Source: Byssothecium circinans
Taxonomy: Eukaryota > Ascomycota > Dothideomycetes > Pleosporales > Massarinaceae
Direction of reading: 5' to 3'
Length of the DNA: 34,087 nucleotides
Assembly (NCBI GenBank): GCA_010015675.1
Contig: ML977045.1
Location: 129,149 to 163,235 of the forward strand
Within the stretch, counting starts at the first letter, position 1; every line of letters starts with the position of its first letter. Under the pieces are notes generated by a model. That model was not told where the DNA came from. It saw nothing but the letters and a program-made list of their open reading frames with translations, and made no database searches. Both the position numbers and the translations under genes were made by a program. Positions 21,401 to 32,274 of this stretch are shown here, piece after piece.

Positions 21401-22793
21401 TCAAACGGCATTCACAATATGTAGTCTACTCAGAGACCTTGCCAGCAAAGGGCATGCGATACTATGCACAATACACCAACCTTCTGCGAGCACATTCAGT
21501 ATGTTCGACCGCTTGCTCCTCATCGAACGTGGAGGGAGAACAATCTATTTTGGCGATACTGGGCCTGAGTCGAAAAGTGTAATCACCTATTTCCAGTCAC
21601 GAGGAGCACTCCCATACGCCAAAGGACAAAATCCAGCGGAGTGGTTATTGGCTGCCACAAGTACTTCATTTCAGCCACCGAACACACCGAACTGGCACGC
21701 AATCTGGAAGTCATCTACAGAGCGGCGAGACTTAAAAAGAGAACTAGAAAATGCTTGGAGGTCTAAAGCACGTGCACGAGCGGCGGACGTTCATCCGCCC
21801 TCTACCTCCAGAATCTCTTTTGCGGGGCAGATGCGGGTCTTGCTCCAACGCACCATGATCGAGTACTGGCGAACACCATCGCCATTATGCGCTAAGTTTT
21901 TCTTTTACGCGGGCGCCGCTCTGATGATTGGGCTCTCTACCTTCCAGTCCCCTGCGACCATACAAGGCCTCCAGAATCAGCTCTTTGCCATATTTCTGCT
22001 CTTCACCACCTTCAGTAATGTTATGCAGAAAATCATCCCTCAGTTTGCTGCAAGACGTTCTCTCTTCGAAGCTCGCGAACAACCATCGAAGACGTTCTCA
22101 TGGCAGGCATTCCTCGCTTCTACAATCCTAGTAGAAGCCTTGTGGCAAATCATATTCGCCATGGTGTCGTTTATTCTACTGTACTATCTCACTGGATTCC
22201 ACCTACAGAGCACTGACCGCAACGAGAGAGGCGGACTTTTTCTCCTATTGGTCATTGCGTTCTTCTTGCTCACATCCACGTTGTCACATCTCCTCATCGT
22301 CGGCATCCAAGTCGATGAAACAGCAGTCAACATCGGTCAACTTGTCTTCTACCTGACACTTATCTTTTGCGGCGCCATTGTGACCAAGACGGAGCTGACC
22401 AAATTTTGGACGTTCATGTACTGGGTTTCTCCATTAACGTACATCCTCAGAGCAATGATTGCAGTAGGTATAGGCGAACAAGTAGTGAACTGTTCTTCGG
22501 CGGAGATCATTTCCATCCCATCGCGGCCTGGCACCAGTTGTGGTGATTATTTAAACCGTTTCATTGCTATTGCGGGTGGGCGAGCGGAGAACCCACTTTC
22601 ATCGGAAACGTGCATGTATTGTCCGCTGAGAAACACGCACGATTTCTTGACCGTCTTCAGCATGTCATATCAAGCTCGATGGAGAGACTTGGGAATCGCA
22701 CTACTGTATGTATCTTTCAACGCAGGTGCTGCATTTGGGGTATATTGGTTGTGCAGAGTGTGGAAACGGCGCCCAATAGAAGCTGATGGGTAA
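18423..22793 (+). CDS. PDR-type (ABCG full-size) ABC transporter
   Basis: A plasma-membrane efflux pump of the pleiotropic drug resistance class with reverse order NBD1-TMD1-NBD2-TMD2. Exons 18423-18834, 18881-19686, 19731-19934, 19984-20403, 20460-20635 and 20684-22793 join in frame to 1375 residues, somewhat below the usual 1450-1550 because the N-terminus is short. NBD1 has the degenerate Walker A GRSGSGCSTLLK (about residues 106-117), signature VSGGEKRRVTIAE and Walker B region FWDNSTRGMDS. NBD2 has canonical GSTGAGKTTLLD (about 784), LSIEQRRRLTIAVE and LFLDEPTSGLDSQ. This asymmetry is normal for PDR pumps. The Cys-bearing loop KFLPSGPSYDDIP precedes NBD2. The ATG at 18423 has a good context (AAG before it, G after). 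The exact donor of intron 2 (19681 or 19687) is uncertain. The pump could export the cluster product or protect against it. Confidence 0.93.
20636..20683 (+). other. GC-AG intron in the ABC transporter gene
   Basis: The conserved peptide SHLWR-NLGII is split here. The only in-phase junction uses a GCATGG donor and a TCTAG acceptor, with a CTAAC branch site at 20663-20667. GC donors are a known minor class in fungi. Confidence 0.7.
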
Positions 22794-23035
22794 AGGCGGC
22801 ATGCCGCTCTGACAGGGTAGCGCTGCCCGTTTCATGTTATTATAGGTTGCAATCGATAAGCTGCATTGCATGTCATGCACAGACCACTCAAGCTGAAAAG
22901 AAGATAATTACTGTCGCTGCCGTGTCTTCACTCTCTGCATTTTGGTTCAGATCGCGTTCTCGTCTCCAGATTGCATCACTCCTTGACCCACTGACCTCTT
23001 CTCTGCCCTCAAACATCTCAAATTCTCCAATCCTC
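22794..23035. other. Short intergenic, ABC transporter to SDR
   Basis: About 240 bp between the ABC stop codon and the chosen SDR start. The SDR frame stays open upstream to 22847, but that stretch has no ATG in frame and no homology to SDR N-termini, so it is taken as promoter/5' UTR. Confidence 0.5.
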
Positions 23036-24151
23036 ATGGCATCAACAGAGCAGCTTGGGTCGGTTCTTGTCGTGGGCGGATGCGGCTTTCTTGGCCACCA
23101 TATCGTGCGGAAACTCATCCAAGCAGGCGACGCCAGCAATGTGACAGTTCTTGATGTCAAGACAGACCTCTACCGCATCGAAGGTGCTCACTACATAAGC
23201 GGTAGTATTACGTCGCCCGAAGATGTCAAACGCGCACTCGATGCTGCGAAGCCGAAGCTCATCTTCCATACGGTCTCGCCCCAAGCCCTCGGCAGTAACA
23301 AAGTTTTCACCGATGTCAACGTCAACGGAACTCGCAACCTACTTGATTGTGCACAAAGCTCAGGATTTGTTCGTGCGCTGGTTTACACCTCAAGTTCGTC
23401 CGTTGTTCACGACAACCACAGCGACATAGCTGGAGCAACTGAAGATCTTCCGCTGCTGTTCACCCCGGAGCAAAAGGAGCACTACTCTCACACCAAAGCT
23501 TTGGCAGAGAAGATGGTAATTGATGCGAATAAAATAGCGGGAATTCGAACCTGTGCCATTCGTCCAGCTGGAATGTTTGGTGAAGGGGATCGCACCACGA
23601 CAGGAAATATCATCGCTAGTGCGAAGGAAGGGAAGCACAAAATTCAAATTGGAGACAACTCGAAACTTTTCGACTGGACTTACGTCGGTAATAATGCGGA
23701 TGCCCAGATCCTCGCTGCGAGGGCTCTACTTCGCTGCCAGGTCCAAGAGCCCCGCGAGGACCTCAAAGTTGACGGGGAAGCGTTCGTCATCACAAATGAT
23801 CAGCCTTGGCCATTTTGGACTTTCCTCAGGGCCATGGGAGCGGCAGCTGGATACCCAACGAAGAAAGAGGATATCCGGGTAATACCCGCTGGTGTCATGT
23901 GGGTCGGGGTTGTCATCACGGAATTCTTGTACTTTGTCTTCACCTTCGGCCGTAAACAGCCTCGATTCACCCGTGCGAAGATAAAGTACATGACGATTGA
24001 CAGATACTTCGACATCACCAAGGCAAAGAAGCGACTGGGGTATTCGCCCCAGGTGTCGATGGAGGAAGGGATCCAACGCACGGTCGAATGGTATGCCAAT
24101 ATGACCAACCAGGAGAGGAACCATGGAGATGCCTTTCGCAAGCTGACCTAG
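23036..24151 (+). CDS. Erg26-like 3beta-HSD / sterol-4-alpha-carboxylate 3-dehydrogenase (SDR)
   Basis: An intronless 371-residue short-chain dehydrogenase of the 3beta-hydroxysteroid dehydrogenase family. The start ATG at 23036 places the nucleotide-binding motif GGCGFLG at residues 14-20, as usual. Asp40 at the end of strand beta-2 predicts NAD use. The active-site YSHTK puts Tyr150 and Lys154 in register, with Ser residues in YTSSSSVV just before. A hydrophobic segment near residues 283-300 (VMWVGVVITEFLYFVF) fits ER membrane association. Erg26 oxidises the 3-OH of 4-carboxysterols with loss of CO2 in ergosterol synthesis. A cluster copy next to P450s more likely tailors a steroid or triterpenoid, as the SDR does in the helvolic acid pathway (inference), or could be a spare or resistant Erg26. 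Confidence 0.88.
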   Translation: MASTEQLGSVLVVGGCGFLGHHIVRKLIQAGDASNVTVLDVKTDLYRIEGAHYISGSITSPEDVKRALDAAKPKLIFHTVSPQALGSNKVFTDVNVNGTRNLLDCAQSSGFVRALVYTSSSSVVHDNHSDIAGATEDLPLLFTPEQKEHYSHTKALAEKMVIDANKIAGIRTCAIRPAGMFGEGDRTTTGNIIASAKEGKHKIQIGDNSKLFDWTYVGNNADAQILAARALLRCQVQEPREDLKVDGEAFVITNDQPWPFWTFLRAMGAAAGYPTKKEDIRVIPAGVMWVGVVITEFLYFVFTFGRKQPRFTRAKIKYMTIDRYFDITKAKKRLGYSPQVSMEEGIQRTVEWYANMTNQERNHGDAFRKLT

Positions 24152-24893
24152 CTCCGCGGAGGGTGAAAATCGAAAGAAGCAGGTAATTTAACATGCATGG
24201 AGAGCGGGACGGGAGGGGCAGGTCTGTGATCATCGCGGCGCCAGCTGATGTTGGTCGCCGAATGCAGCATTAATTAGCAATCCACATTCTTGCCACCTTT
24301 GAGAGATTGTGACGCTACATCTGAATAAATCAGGATCACACTGCATCGGATTGAGACCTCATACTCTTAAAGAGGCGCAGTATTCTGGACGAAATGGTGT
24401 GGATGGTTCCGGGGCGTCGGGTCCAATGTGGACCTCCGTTCTCGGTCCGCGTTGATTGTGCCACAACAAATTATGTCCGCCTTCTTTTCAGCCTTGTTGC
24501 GTTCTGTGTGGATGACGGAAATCGCTACCTTTGTTGACCATGTATGCTGATTGTGCTGCGCCGTAGCAAAATAGGAACCTTCTCCGAAGACATCTCGGCG
24601 CACTGTAATCCACGTCTGCCTTGCAGGGCATAAACGGCCAAAGACTAAGGTCTGCGTGGACGTGCATGCAGGTAGCTACATGACGTTGACACAGACCAAT
24701 AGACTGTACTGTTATGGGTGCAAATGATCTCATCAATCTCACTCGTGGCGATACACAAATTAACTATACTTCGTCTGAAATGATACGTGTAGCAGTCTGA
24801 CTCAACGCAATCGTATCCACGGTTTCATATCTGTTTATGTGGAGGACGCAGTATTTGTCACATTCTGAACACTTCCGCAATCCGCAACGCGCA
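24152..24893. other. Intergenic, upstream of P450-2
   Basis: About 740 bp between the SDR stop codon and the P450-2 start. Overlapping short frames on the minus strand lack family features. It should hold the P450-2 promoter. Confidence 0.5.
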
Positions 24894-26625
24894 ATGATGG
24901 CCAATGGCGAAGGTTTTGGGAGCAAAACCAGCGTCGAAATGGGGTTTCATCTCGCACCCTATGTGCTAACCCTCACCATGTTAGTATTATGGCGGCTTTG
25001 GAGTTTCACTGTGCTCCCTATACTCTACCCACATCGACCAAAGACCCTACCATATTGGATTCCATGTGGGTAAAACGATCCCATAAAAGTGTGGTCAACA
25101 TTCTGATGGTTGCTTCTAGGGCTTGGGCATACGTTGAGTTTTGTACGGGACGCAGACCGGACTATCGAAGCCGGGAGGTACGACACGCGTGTTTACATCC
25201 ATCAAGTTGAGCGTAGATGACGGAGCTTTAGGCTATATTTTGGTAACACTCGACGGCCATTCGCGATTGTGCTGCGTGGACAGCTTGTGTATGTGATTAC
25301 CTCAGCGCGCGACGCCACAGCCGTCTTCAGAAACGTCAACGATCTCGCCTTTAATGACTTTGTCAAAACCCTTTTGAAGCAGGCTGGCATCTCTTCTACT
25401 GGTGTTGACGCAATCTTCGACCAGCCCGCTTCGGGCACTGTGAATTGCATAGACGAAAAGACGTCAGCGAAGTCTTTATCTTACTTCTGTGAGAAGATTG
25501 TTCGACGTCAACTTCTTCCAGGCGACGAGTTCCTAACCTTCCAAAGTGAAATGATCAACAGGGTCCATGAAAGGCTACGGTTTGATTCGATACCACCGCA
25601 CGTTACATGTAGAGTGTCCGGCCCAGTCAAGGTTGTTTCTCTACGTGGCTGGATCAAACATACGCTGCTAGAGGCCATGACTCGAAGCATGTATGGGGAC
25701 TCCCTTCTGAATGCCGACCCAACATTTCTCGATCACTTCGACCTTTTTGATTCAGAAAGCTGGAAGTTGACGTTCAAAATACCCAGGAGGTTCGCTCAGG
25801 GAATGTTCAAAGAGAAGGCACATCTCCAGGAGACTTTCGACAAGTATTTTGATTTGCCACTGGAAGATCGAAAGGATGGATGCTATATGATCAAAGCCCT
25901 GGAGAGCGAAATGAAGGCTGAAGGGCATTCGGCTCGTGATGTCAGCACTTATCTACTTTTACTATATTGGGTGTAAGTTCGATATCTAACCGACGCAAGA
26001 GCAAGGGCTGAAAGGCTACAGAATCAATTCCAACGCTTGGAAAGCTACCTTTTGGCTGGTGGCTAGGGTCATCAATGACCCAGCCTTGAAAGCATCGGTG
26101 GAGAAGGAGGTGTTCTCCTTGACTCCAGCGATATCTATCGATGGAGTCCAAAAGAGCTTGGAAAATGCTCCAGTTCTTGCAGCTGCCTATCATGAAGTCC
26201 TTCGAACAGTGACTTCTTCCATAAGCGCACGAGAAGTTGTGCGCGAATGCACGGTTGGCAATCATCAGCTTCAGCCAGGAACCCGCGTAATTATACCATC
26301 AAGGCAAACGCTCATCGACGAGCAAATTTTTGGTGTAGAACCAAAGAGTTTCGACCATTCAAGATTCCTTCGGAACCCCGCTCTGGTGAAAAATGCTAGC
26401 TTCAGGCCCTTTGGTGGTGGCGTATCTTACTGCCCAGGTCGCTTCATGGCACGGAAAGAAGCTTTGGCAGTAACAGTGCTGATACTCGCGAGGTTTCAGA
26501 TAGAGATTGCTCCCGGCCAGTACTTCCCAAGATCCAATACTACAAAGCCTTGCTTAGGAGTGATGGACGTGTTGGAAGGCGAGGATTTTGTTGTTACAGT
26601 CTGTAAACGGGTGGCATTACCTTAA
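24894..26625 (+). CDS. Cytochrome P450, CYP7/8-like (P450-2)
   Basis: A membrane-bound haem monooxygenase of 524 residues, intact. Exons are 24894-25065, 25120-25177, 25232-25972 and 26022-26625, all with GT..AG borders in consistent phase (1, 2, 2). The start at 24894 makes the anchor before WRLWSF about as long as in P450-1; an earlier in-frame ATG at 24837 is possible. Motifs: anchor VLTLTMLVL, hinge LPYWIPWLGHTLSF, I-helix YWVINSNAWKATFW, ExxR as EVLR, and haem loop FGGGVSYCPGRFMA with Cys about residue 461. The I-helix lacks the acid-Thr pair found in most P450s; CYP7/CYP8 enzymes also replace it. It is the paralog of P450-1 and lies downstream of the Erg26-like SDR on the same strand, which fits a role in oxidising a steroid-like substrate. 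The substrate is not known. Confidence 0.92.
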
Positions 26626-26645
26626 GTTTGTAATCTTAATAACGT

Positions 26646-26957
26646 ATAACGTAAAGCACCACCAAACCGCGCAAACCACTCAACCGCGCAAGATTTGCTT
26701 AGCGGAAAATCAAAGATTCAACCTTTAATAACAATTTAAATATTAGAGCTATTAAGCTAAAATTTTAAATAACGTAAAGCACCATCGAAACGGCCACACC
26801 ATCGAAGCGGCCACTTTTTGCTTGGCGGAAAATCAAACTTTCAACCTTTAATAACAATTTAAATAACGTATTCCACCACCGAGACGGCCAAACCACCGAG
26901 ACGGCCACTTTTGCTTGGCAGCGAAAACCAAAGAGTATTATCTTAATAACAAAGCCA
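26646..26957. repeat. Three diverged tandem repeats after P450-2
   Basis: Units start with ATAACGTA at about 26646, 26769 and 26863 (roughly 123, 94 and 94 bp). Each holds an inner pair of near-identical copies of a phrase like ACCACCGAGACGGCCA, followed by TTTGCTTGGCGG and then an AATCAAAC/CCTTTAATAACAATTT tail that is weaker in the third unit. Inner GC-rich cores survive between AT-rich parts. The repeats begin about 20 bp after the P450-2 stop codon and mark the right edge of the gene island. Origin unknown. Confidence 0.65.
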
Positions 26958-27285
26958 AACCTTAATATTTTCTTTTAAAATTTTAAACCTAGATAGATAT
27001 ATATATAATCTAATAGCTATTAAATTTTTATAGCCTTAGCTTACGTAATAAAATAGTTCTTAACCTATAAAGTATTAGTAGCTAAAACCTATCTTATACT
27101 ATAGATATATAGCTAAACGTTAGTAATATACTAAATAACTTTAAGGACTTACTTATTAGTATATTAGTTAGTAGCTATTAAGTTATTACAGCGTGCAGCC
27201 TAGGTTTAACGCTATAGTAGTAAGTGTAAGGTAAGGGGTAAGAAAAGTTAGAAAACCTTCTAAATAAAGTTATATATATTAGAAA
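26958..27285. other. AT-rich RIP-degraded stretch, no gene recognised
   Basis: Very AT-rich sequence between the tandem repeats and the first helicase-element copy. Stops in all frames and no family recognised. Confidence 0.5.
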
Positions 27286-28294
27286 CCTAACCGATAGGAT
27301 GCGACGGATGAGGCCTGATCCGTGGCGGAACAGGTCTAGCGGAATAGGTCTAGCGTTAGGGTTACTAGCCTAGATCTGTAGCGTAGATAGGGGGAATCCA
27401 TAGGAATAGAAGAGCTAATCTATTCTATAGCAATACGTTCTCTTAACAAATTTTGTATGTAAATATTACTTAGTAGTATTAGGAGCACTAGTTCCTTATC
27501 TTATAGCTTTACTTTTTATGTTAGTAGTAGTTAAGGTAAGAGTAGACTCTTATAGTAATAAAACTCTACTAAAACGCATAGTTACTTATAGTAATATTAA
27601 TATAACTAAGTACTACTTACTATAGGGAAAATAGTAGCTAAATCTAAGTACTACTATTATTTAAAAAAATTAAAAAAACTTTTAGTATCTCTATAAGTAT
27701 AAGATACTTATCTATAAAGAGCATACTACTAGTATATAAAAGTTAAATATATATCTATATAATTATTATATTATAGTAAGTAAAGAGAGAGAAAGGATTA
27801 TAAAGTACTATAAGTACTAGTAAGTTAAAAAGTTTAAAAATATTAAACTACTACTACTACTAAGTCTACTAATTAAGGAGCTAAGAAAGCTACTTAATAG
27901 GCTTTAATATACTAAAAAAGATTATAACTTTATTATAATTAATCTAGATAGGCTAGAGAGATACTATAAGAGTAAGTACAGGTTACTATAGAAGGGTAAT
28001 ATAAGTACGCTTTTTTAAAAAGTTAAGGAATAGACGTTCTTTTAGGCTTATAGGTAGTAGTAATATTTTATTATTAATATAGTAGTTACATTATCTATCT
28101 TTTAAAAAGTAGCTAACGTTATCTATATAAGGCTAGCTAAATAGGAGGTAATAACATAGGCGTATAAAAAGAAGGCGTAGGTTATAGACGCAAAGGCTAT
28201 AAAGACTAATAAGACTAGCTAGTTTAAGTAGATAAGATAGCTAGAGTATCTTATAAAGTAGAATCTAGTATATCTTCTATACTAGATCTAACTA
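27286..28294 (+). pseudogene. RecQ-like helicase element, copy A (5' part only, heavily RIPped)
   Basis: This copy aligns by eye with the first ~1 kb of copies B and C: a shared leader starting CCTAACCGATAGGATGCGACGG, then the DUF3505-type zinc-finger region. Compared with copy C nearly every CpA/TpG has been converted, giving many stops. It breaks off at the point equivalent to GATCTGACTGCCTGAT in the other copies and runs straight into copy B at a CCTAAC motif. It carries no helicase part. Confidence 0.75.
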
Positions 28295-31200
28295 CCTAAC
28301 TGATAGGACGCGACGGATTATGCCTAATCCGTGGTGGAACAGGTCTAGCGTCAGGGTTACTAGCCTGAATCTAGGGCGCAGATAGGGATAATCCGTAAGA
28401 ATGGGAGGGCTAATTTATTCTACAGCGACATGTTCTCCTAACTAATTTTGTATGTAACTATTACTTAGTAGCATTAGGAGCACTAATCCCCTATCTTGCA
28501 GCTTTACCTTTTGCATTAGTGATAGTTAAGGTGAGGGTAAACTCTCGTAGTAATAGAGTTCTGCTAGAACGCACGGTCGCCCGTAGCAACATCACTACAA
28601 CTAAGCGCAACCCGCCGTAGGAGAAATGGCAGCCAAACCTAATTACCGCTATTATTTAAGAAGATAAAAGAAAACTTTCAGTATCTTCGTGAGTATAAGG
28701 TGCTTATCTGCAAGGAGCATGCTACTAGTATATAGAATCTAAACACGCATCTACGTAATCATTACGCCGTAGCAAGTAAAGAGAAGGAGAGAATCATAGA
28801 GTACTATAGGTACTAGTAGATTAAGAAGCCTAAGGATGTTAAACTACCACCACTACTAGGTCTACTAATTAAGGAGCTAAGAGAGCCGCTTAATAGGCTT
28901 TAATGCGCTAAGGAAGATTGCAACTTCATCACAATCAATCTAGATAGGCTACGGAAGCACTGCAAGGGTGAGCATAGGTTGCTATAAAGGGGTAATACGA
29001 GCACGCTTTTCTAAAAAGTTAAGGTATAGACGTTCTTCTAGGCTCGCGGGCAGTGGCAATATTTCGTCGTCAACGCAGCAGTCGCGTCGTCCGTCCCTTG
29101 AGAGGCGGCCGACGTCGTCCGTACAAGGCTGGCCGAATAGGAGGTAACAACGCAGGTACATAAAGAGGAAGCGCAGGTGATAGACGTAGAGGCCGCAAAG
29201 ACTAATAAGACTAGCTAGTTTAAGCAGACAGGATAGCTAGAGCATCTTGCAAAATGGAATCTAGCGCATCTTATACATTAGATCTGACTGCCTGATCAGG
29301 GTGAAGTAAGGCTGCAGCGCGCTATGAAGCTAGTTAAGCTACTAGTAGAGAGGAGCGTAGTTAAGCTATAGACGCTTACATGAGAAATAAGACGGTAGCT
29401 CTAGAGTACAAAGTAGTAGGAGGTTAATTAATAGCTAATAGCCTAACTATAGAATCTAGAGAGTTAGGCCCGCTACGCTAGCTACATAGTTAAGTTCATC
29501 TGCTACTTTCTACGCATCGTGGCTGATAAGCAGGCGAGGATAGAATAAAGTAGCTATAGCAAGGATGGCAACAGCAACGTAGACGGCAAGCAGGCAGATA
29601 AAAAGAACGTCTTAGATAATTAAAGCTCTAGAAGTAGTAGTAGCAGAAGTAATAGTAATAGTAATAAGGATAGCTACCCCCACCGTTAAAGCAGACGCAT
29701 AGAAAAGATAGATCTTATAAAAAATACGCGTAAGCTATTCTTCTAGAAGGGCCGTTAGAAGGAGCTAGTAGTAGCACTATAGGAGATGCTTAAAGATAAT
29801 AATGATAATAATAATAATTAGGAATCCTAGCTAGAGGCATTACTTACCGCACTTATATTATTTATCTTTAAGTCTATGGGTGATTAGCCGTTTAGCAGCA
29901 GACTTATTTACTTTCTCACCGTGTTAGGCATCAACGCTAAGGCAAATCACTTACGCACGGTAAAGAACTACTCGTACATACTCGCCGGCATGGTATACTG
30001 CATAAGGGTGCTCGCTATAAAGAAACTGCTTCCAGCAGCATGCTGTAATGAGCAGACGGACGAGGACTAGAAACTCTTCTTGCATGTAAGAGAGAAGTAT
30101 CTAGCTAATAGCTTATATAGTCTAATAAGCAAGGCGATTAGCTTACTAGCATACGGCAAGTACGTTGCAATAATAGCTAGTAACTTAGGCAATGCGTACT
30201 AGTTAAAAGACAAGAGGATTTTTTACTTAAACGGCTAACTAATCTACATCAGCCGTTTCCGCAAGATAGCTTAGGACATGGTGGCTGAAGCTGAGTAGAT
30301 GCTATAAAAAAAGCTATTCTAGGTAGTAAAGGCTAAGCATTAGTTCATCATTAAGCTAGAGCGGATTATCAACGACGTTACGTTCACGTGGTGAGGCATA
30401 TCTTTCGTTAAACAGCATAATAATGGTCTTAAGGATAAGCTTAAGTAGAGCAAGCAAGGCCATAGACTTTAGTTAAGTAATAGTAGGTAGAATGTTAAGT
30501 AAGTAAAATAGTACTTATGTTAAGTTGACTACTTCTTAACGCTACTAATAGTCTGCGTGCACATAACGTCTAGGTAGCTAAGTTAAAGGTCAGAAGTAAT
30601 GATGATGCAGCATTAAAACGGGTTACTGCAGGACCATAACATCTTCGTCATGGATAGGCAAGTAATAACAATAATCTACTATTATAAGTTATAGTCGTAG
30701 TAAGATAAGCTAAAGGTAGTACCGCGCTTTCTCCTACTACGGCTTAGGTAGGTTATAGTAATGTACTTAGCATACTTACAGCTATTCTAGGAGTATCTAA
30801 TAGTATAGGTACTTAGCGGCAGCTTTAGTAACTACGTGTGGGCTAATAAGTAAGGGCTGTAAAAGACAGATTAACTAACGCGAGCGCTTAGGTGGGAGAT
30901 AGGCAAGAGACTTAAGGTTAAGCTACACACGCTAGACTACTAGCACACGGCCGTTAGTATCAGGTGGGTAGTAGTTAGGGAGTCATTTAGTAAAAAGTAT
31001 TAAGACAAGATTAGGGAGACGGAGGAGGCCGAGGTAGATAAGGAGGGAAAAGACTTAGTTAAGCTACAGAGCGCATGGATGATGATAATAGGGGTAGAGA
31101 ACTACAGCGTGCCAATAAACATTATTAAGCATCTTAGTATACGCTCAATTAAAGCTTTCTAGCTGCTTAGCACGCTATAGCACTACTTCTTAGGGCTTGA

Positions 31201-32218
31201 AAGGGGCGAAAGCGAGTAGAAAGAAGCATGGACCAGTAGTAGTGAGGTAAGTAAGGTAAGGAAGAGATAGAAGCGCAGTAGTAGAGATAAGATTAAAGAG
31301 GAAAAGCTAGCACTATAGTAGAAAGGGACTTAGACGTAAGATAATTAAGATAAGGCTATTAGAAAGGTAATGTAGTAGGTACTTAGTTAAAAGGAGGTTA
31401 GCTTCTAATCAGTTAAGTAGGAGCAGGCGCTGCACGCAGTACTTAACGGATAGACGCCGCTTGTCGTTATGCTTCTAATAGGTGGTGGCAAGAGTCTGCT
31501 ATTTAGTATACTAGCTTACTTAGAGGGCGCTAGGATAACGGTAGTAGTAGTACTATATCAAGCGCTTATTAAAGACTTAGTAGGCTATATGCGGAAGTAT
31601 AGCATCAACTACATAGAGTAGAAGCACGGCGAGAGCAATCTAGCAGCCGTAGTAGTAGTTAGCGCGGATATAGCAGGTAATATAATAAGTAATAGAAACT
31701 TCTTAGGCTACGCGAACATGCTAAGCAGCAAGGGGCTACTAGAGTAGGTAGTAGTAGATAAAAGTTATCTTATCTTTACGTTAAGTAACTAGTAGCTAAA
31801 GCTAAAGATGTTAAAGAATCTTTAACTACTACCATGCCTAATAGTACTACTTACGGCAACGCTCCTACTAGTGCGAGAGGTAGAGCTGTGTAGTAGTATG
31901 CTAATCTAGTACGTAATATACGTTTAAGTGAGTACAGTGTAGCTAAATACTTAGTATTTTATGTCATAGTACAAGCCTGGCAAGTTATAGAAAACAGCTA
32001 TAGTAGTAGGTCAGCAATAGTAGTAGTTACTATAGGATAAGGGATAAAAAAGAGTCATGTACTATTATAGTAAGAAGTAGTATAAGGACATAGTAAAGGC
32101 GCTAGGATATACGTACTATCACGCTAGGGTCCCTAACTAGGCAGAGCGGCTAAAGTAGTAGCTTAAGGACGGAGGGCTTATAGTAGCTACGTCAGCACTA
32201 GGGATAAAGGTAGACTTT
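28295..32218 (+). pseudogene. RecQ-like helicase element with DUF3505 zinc finger, copy B (3'-truncated, RIPped)
   Basis: The most complete copy, about 3.9 kb, with moderate RIP damage. In order: leader; DUF3505-type C2H2-like region (about 28680-28990); a conserved central part including FSSRLIYFLTVLGINAK; a tyrosine-recombinase-like stretch (30560-30990); then the helicase. Motif I reads GGGKSLLFS (about 31483-31510) and motif II is VVDKSYL where VVDESHL is expected. Motif III reads LLTATLL, and motif V begins VATSALGIKVDFPN at about 32190, where the copy ends. Stops fall at former Gln, Arg or Trp codons. The family resembles fungal telomere-linked RecQ helicases and OrsD-type DUF3505 proteins. 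The end is fused to copy C at CCTAACC, so motif VI is missing. Confidence 0.82.
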
Positions 32219-32274
32219 CCTAACCAAGAGGACGCGACGGATTATGCCTAACCGAGAGGACGCGACGGATTATG
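32219..32274. repeat. Doubled 28-bp unit at the start of copy C
   Basis: Bases 32219-32246 and 32247-32274 are two copies of a 28-bp unit that differ at one position (CCTAACCAAGAGG versus CCTAACCGAGAGG). A further CCTAAT follows. Copies A and B have one unit. Confidence 0.9.

Noticed and set aside
24367..24742. Minus-strand frames of 78-84 codons upstream of P450-2
   Set aside because: No domain, no partner exons, overlapping one another; treated as chance.
26646..26957. CRISPR-like array
   Set aside because: Repeats are long and diverged, there are no unique spacers of constant size, and the genome is eukaryotic.
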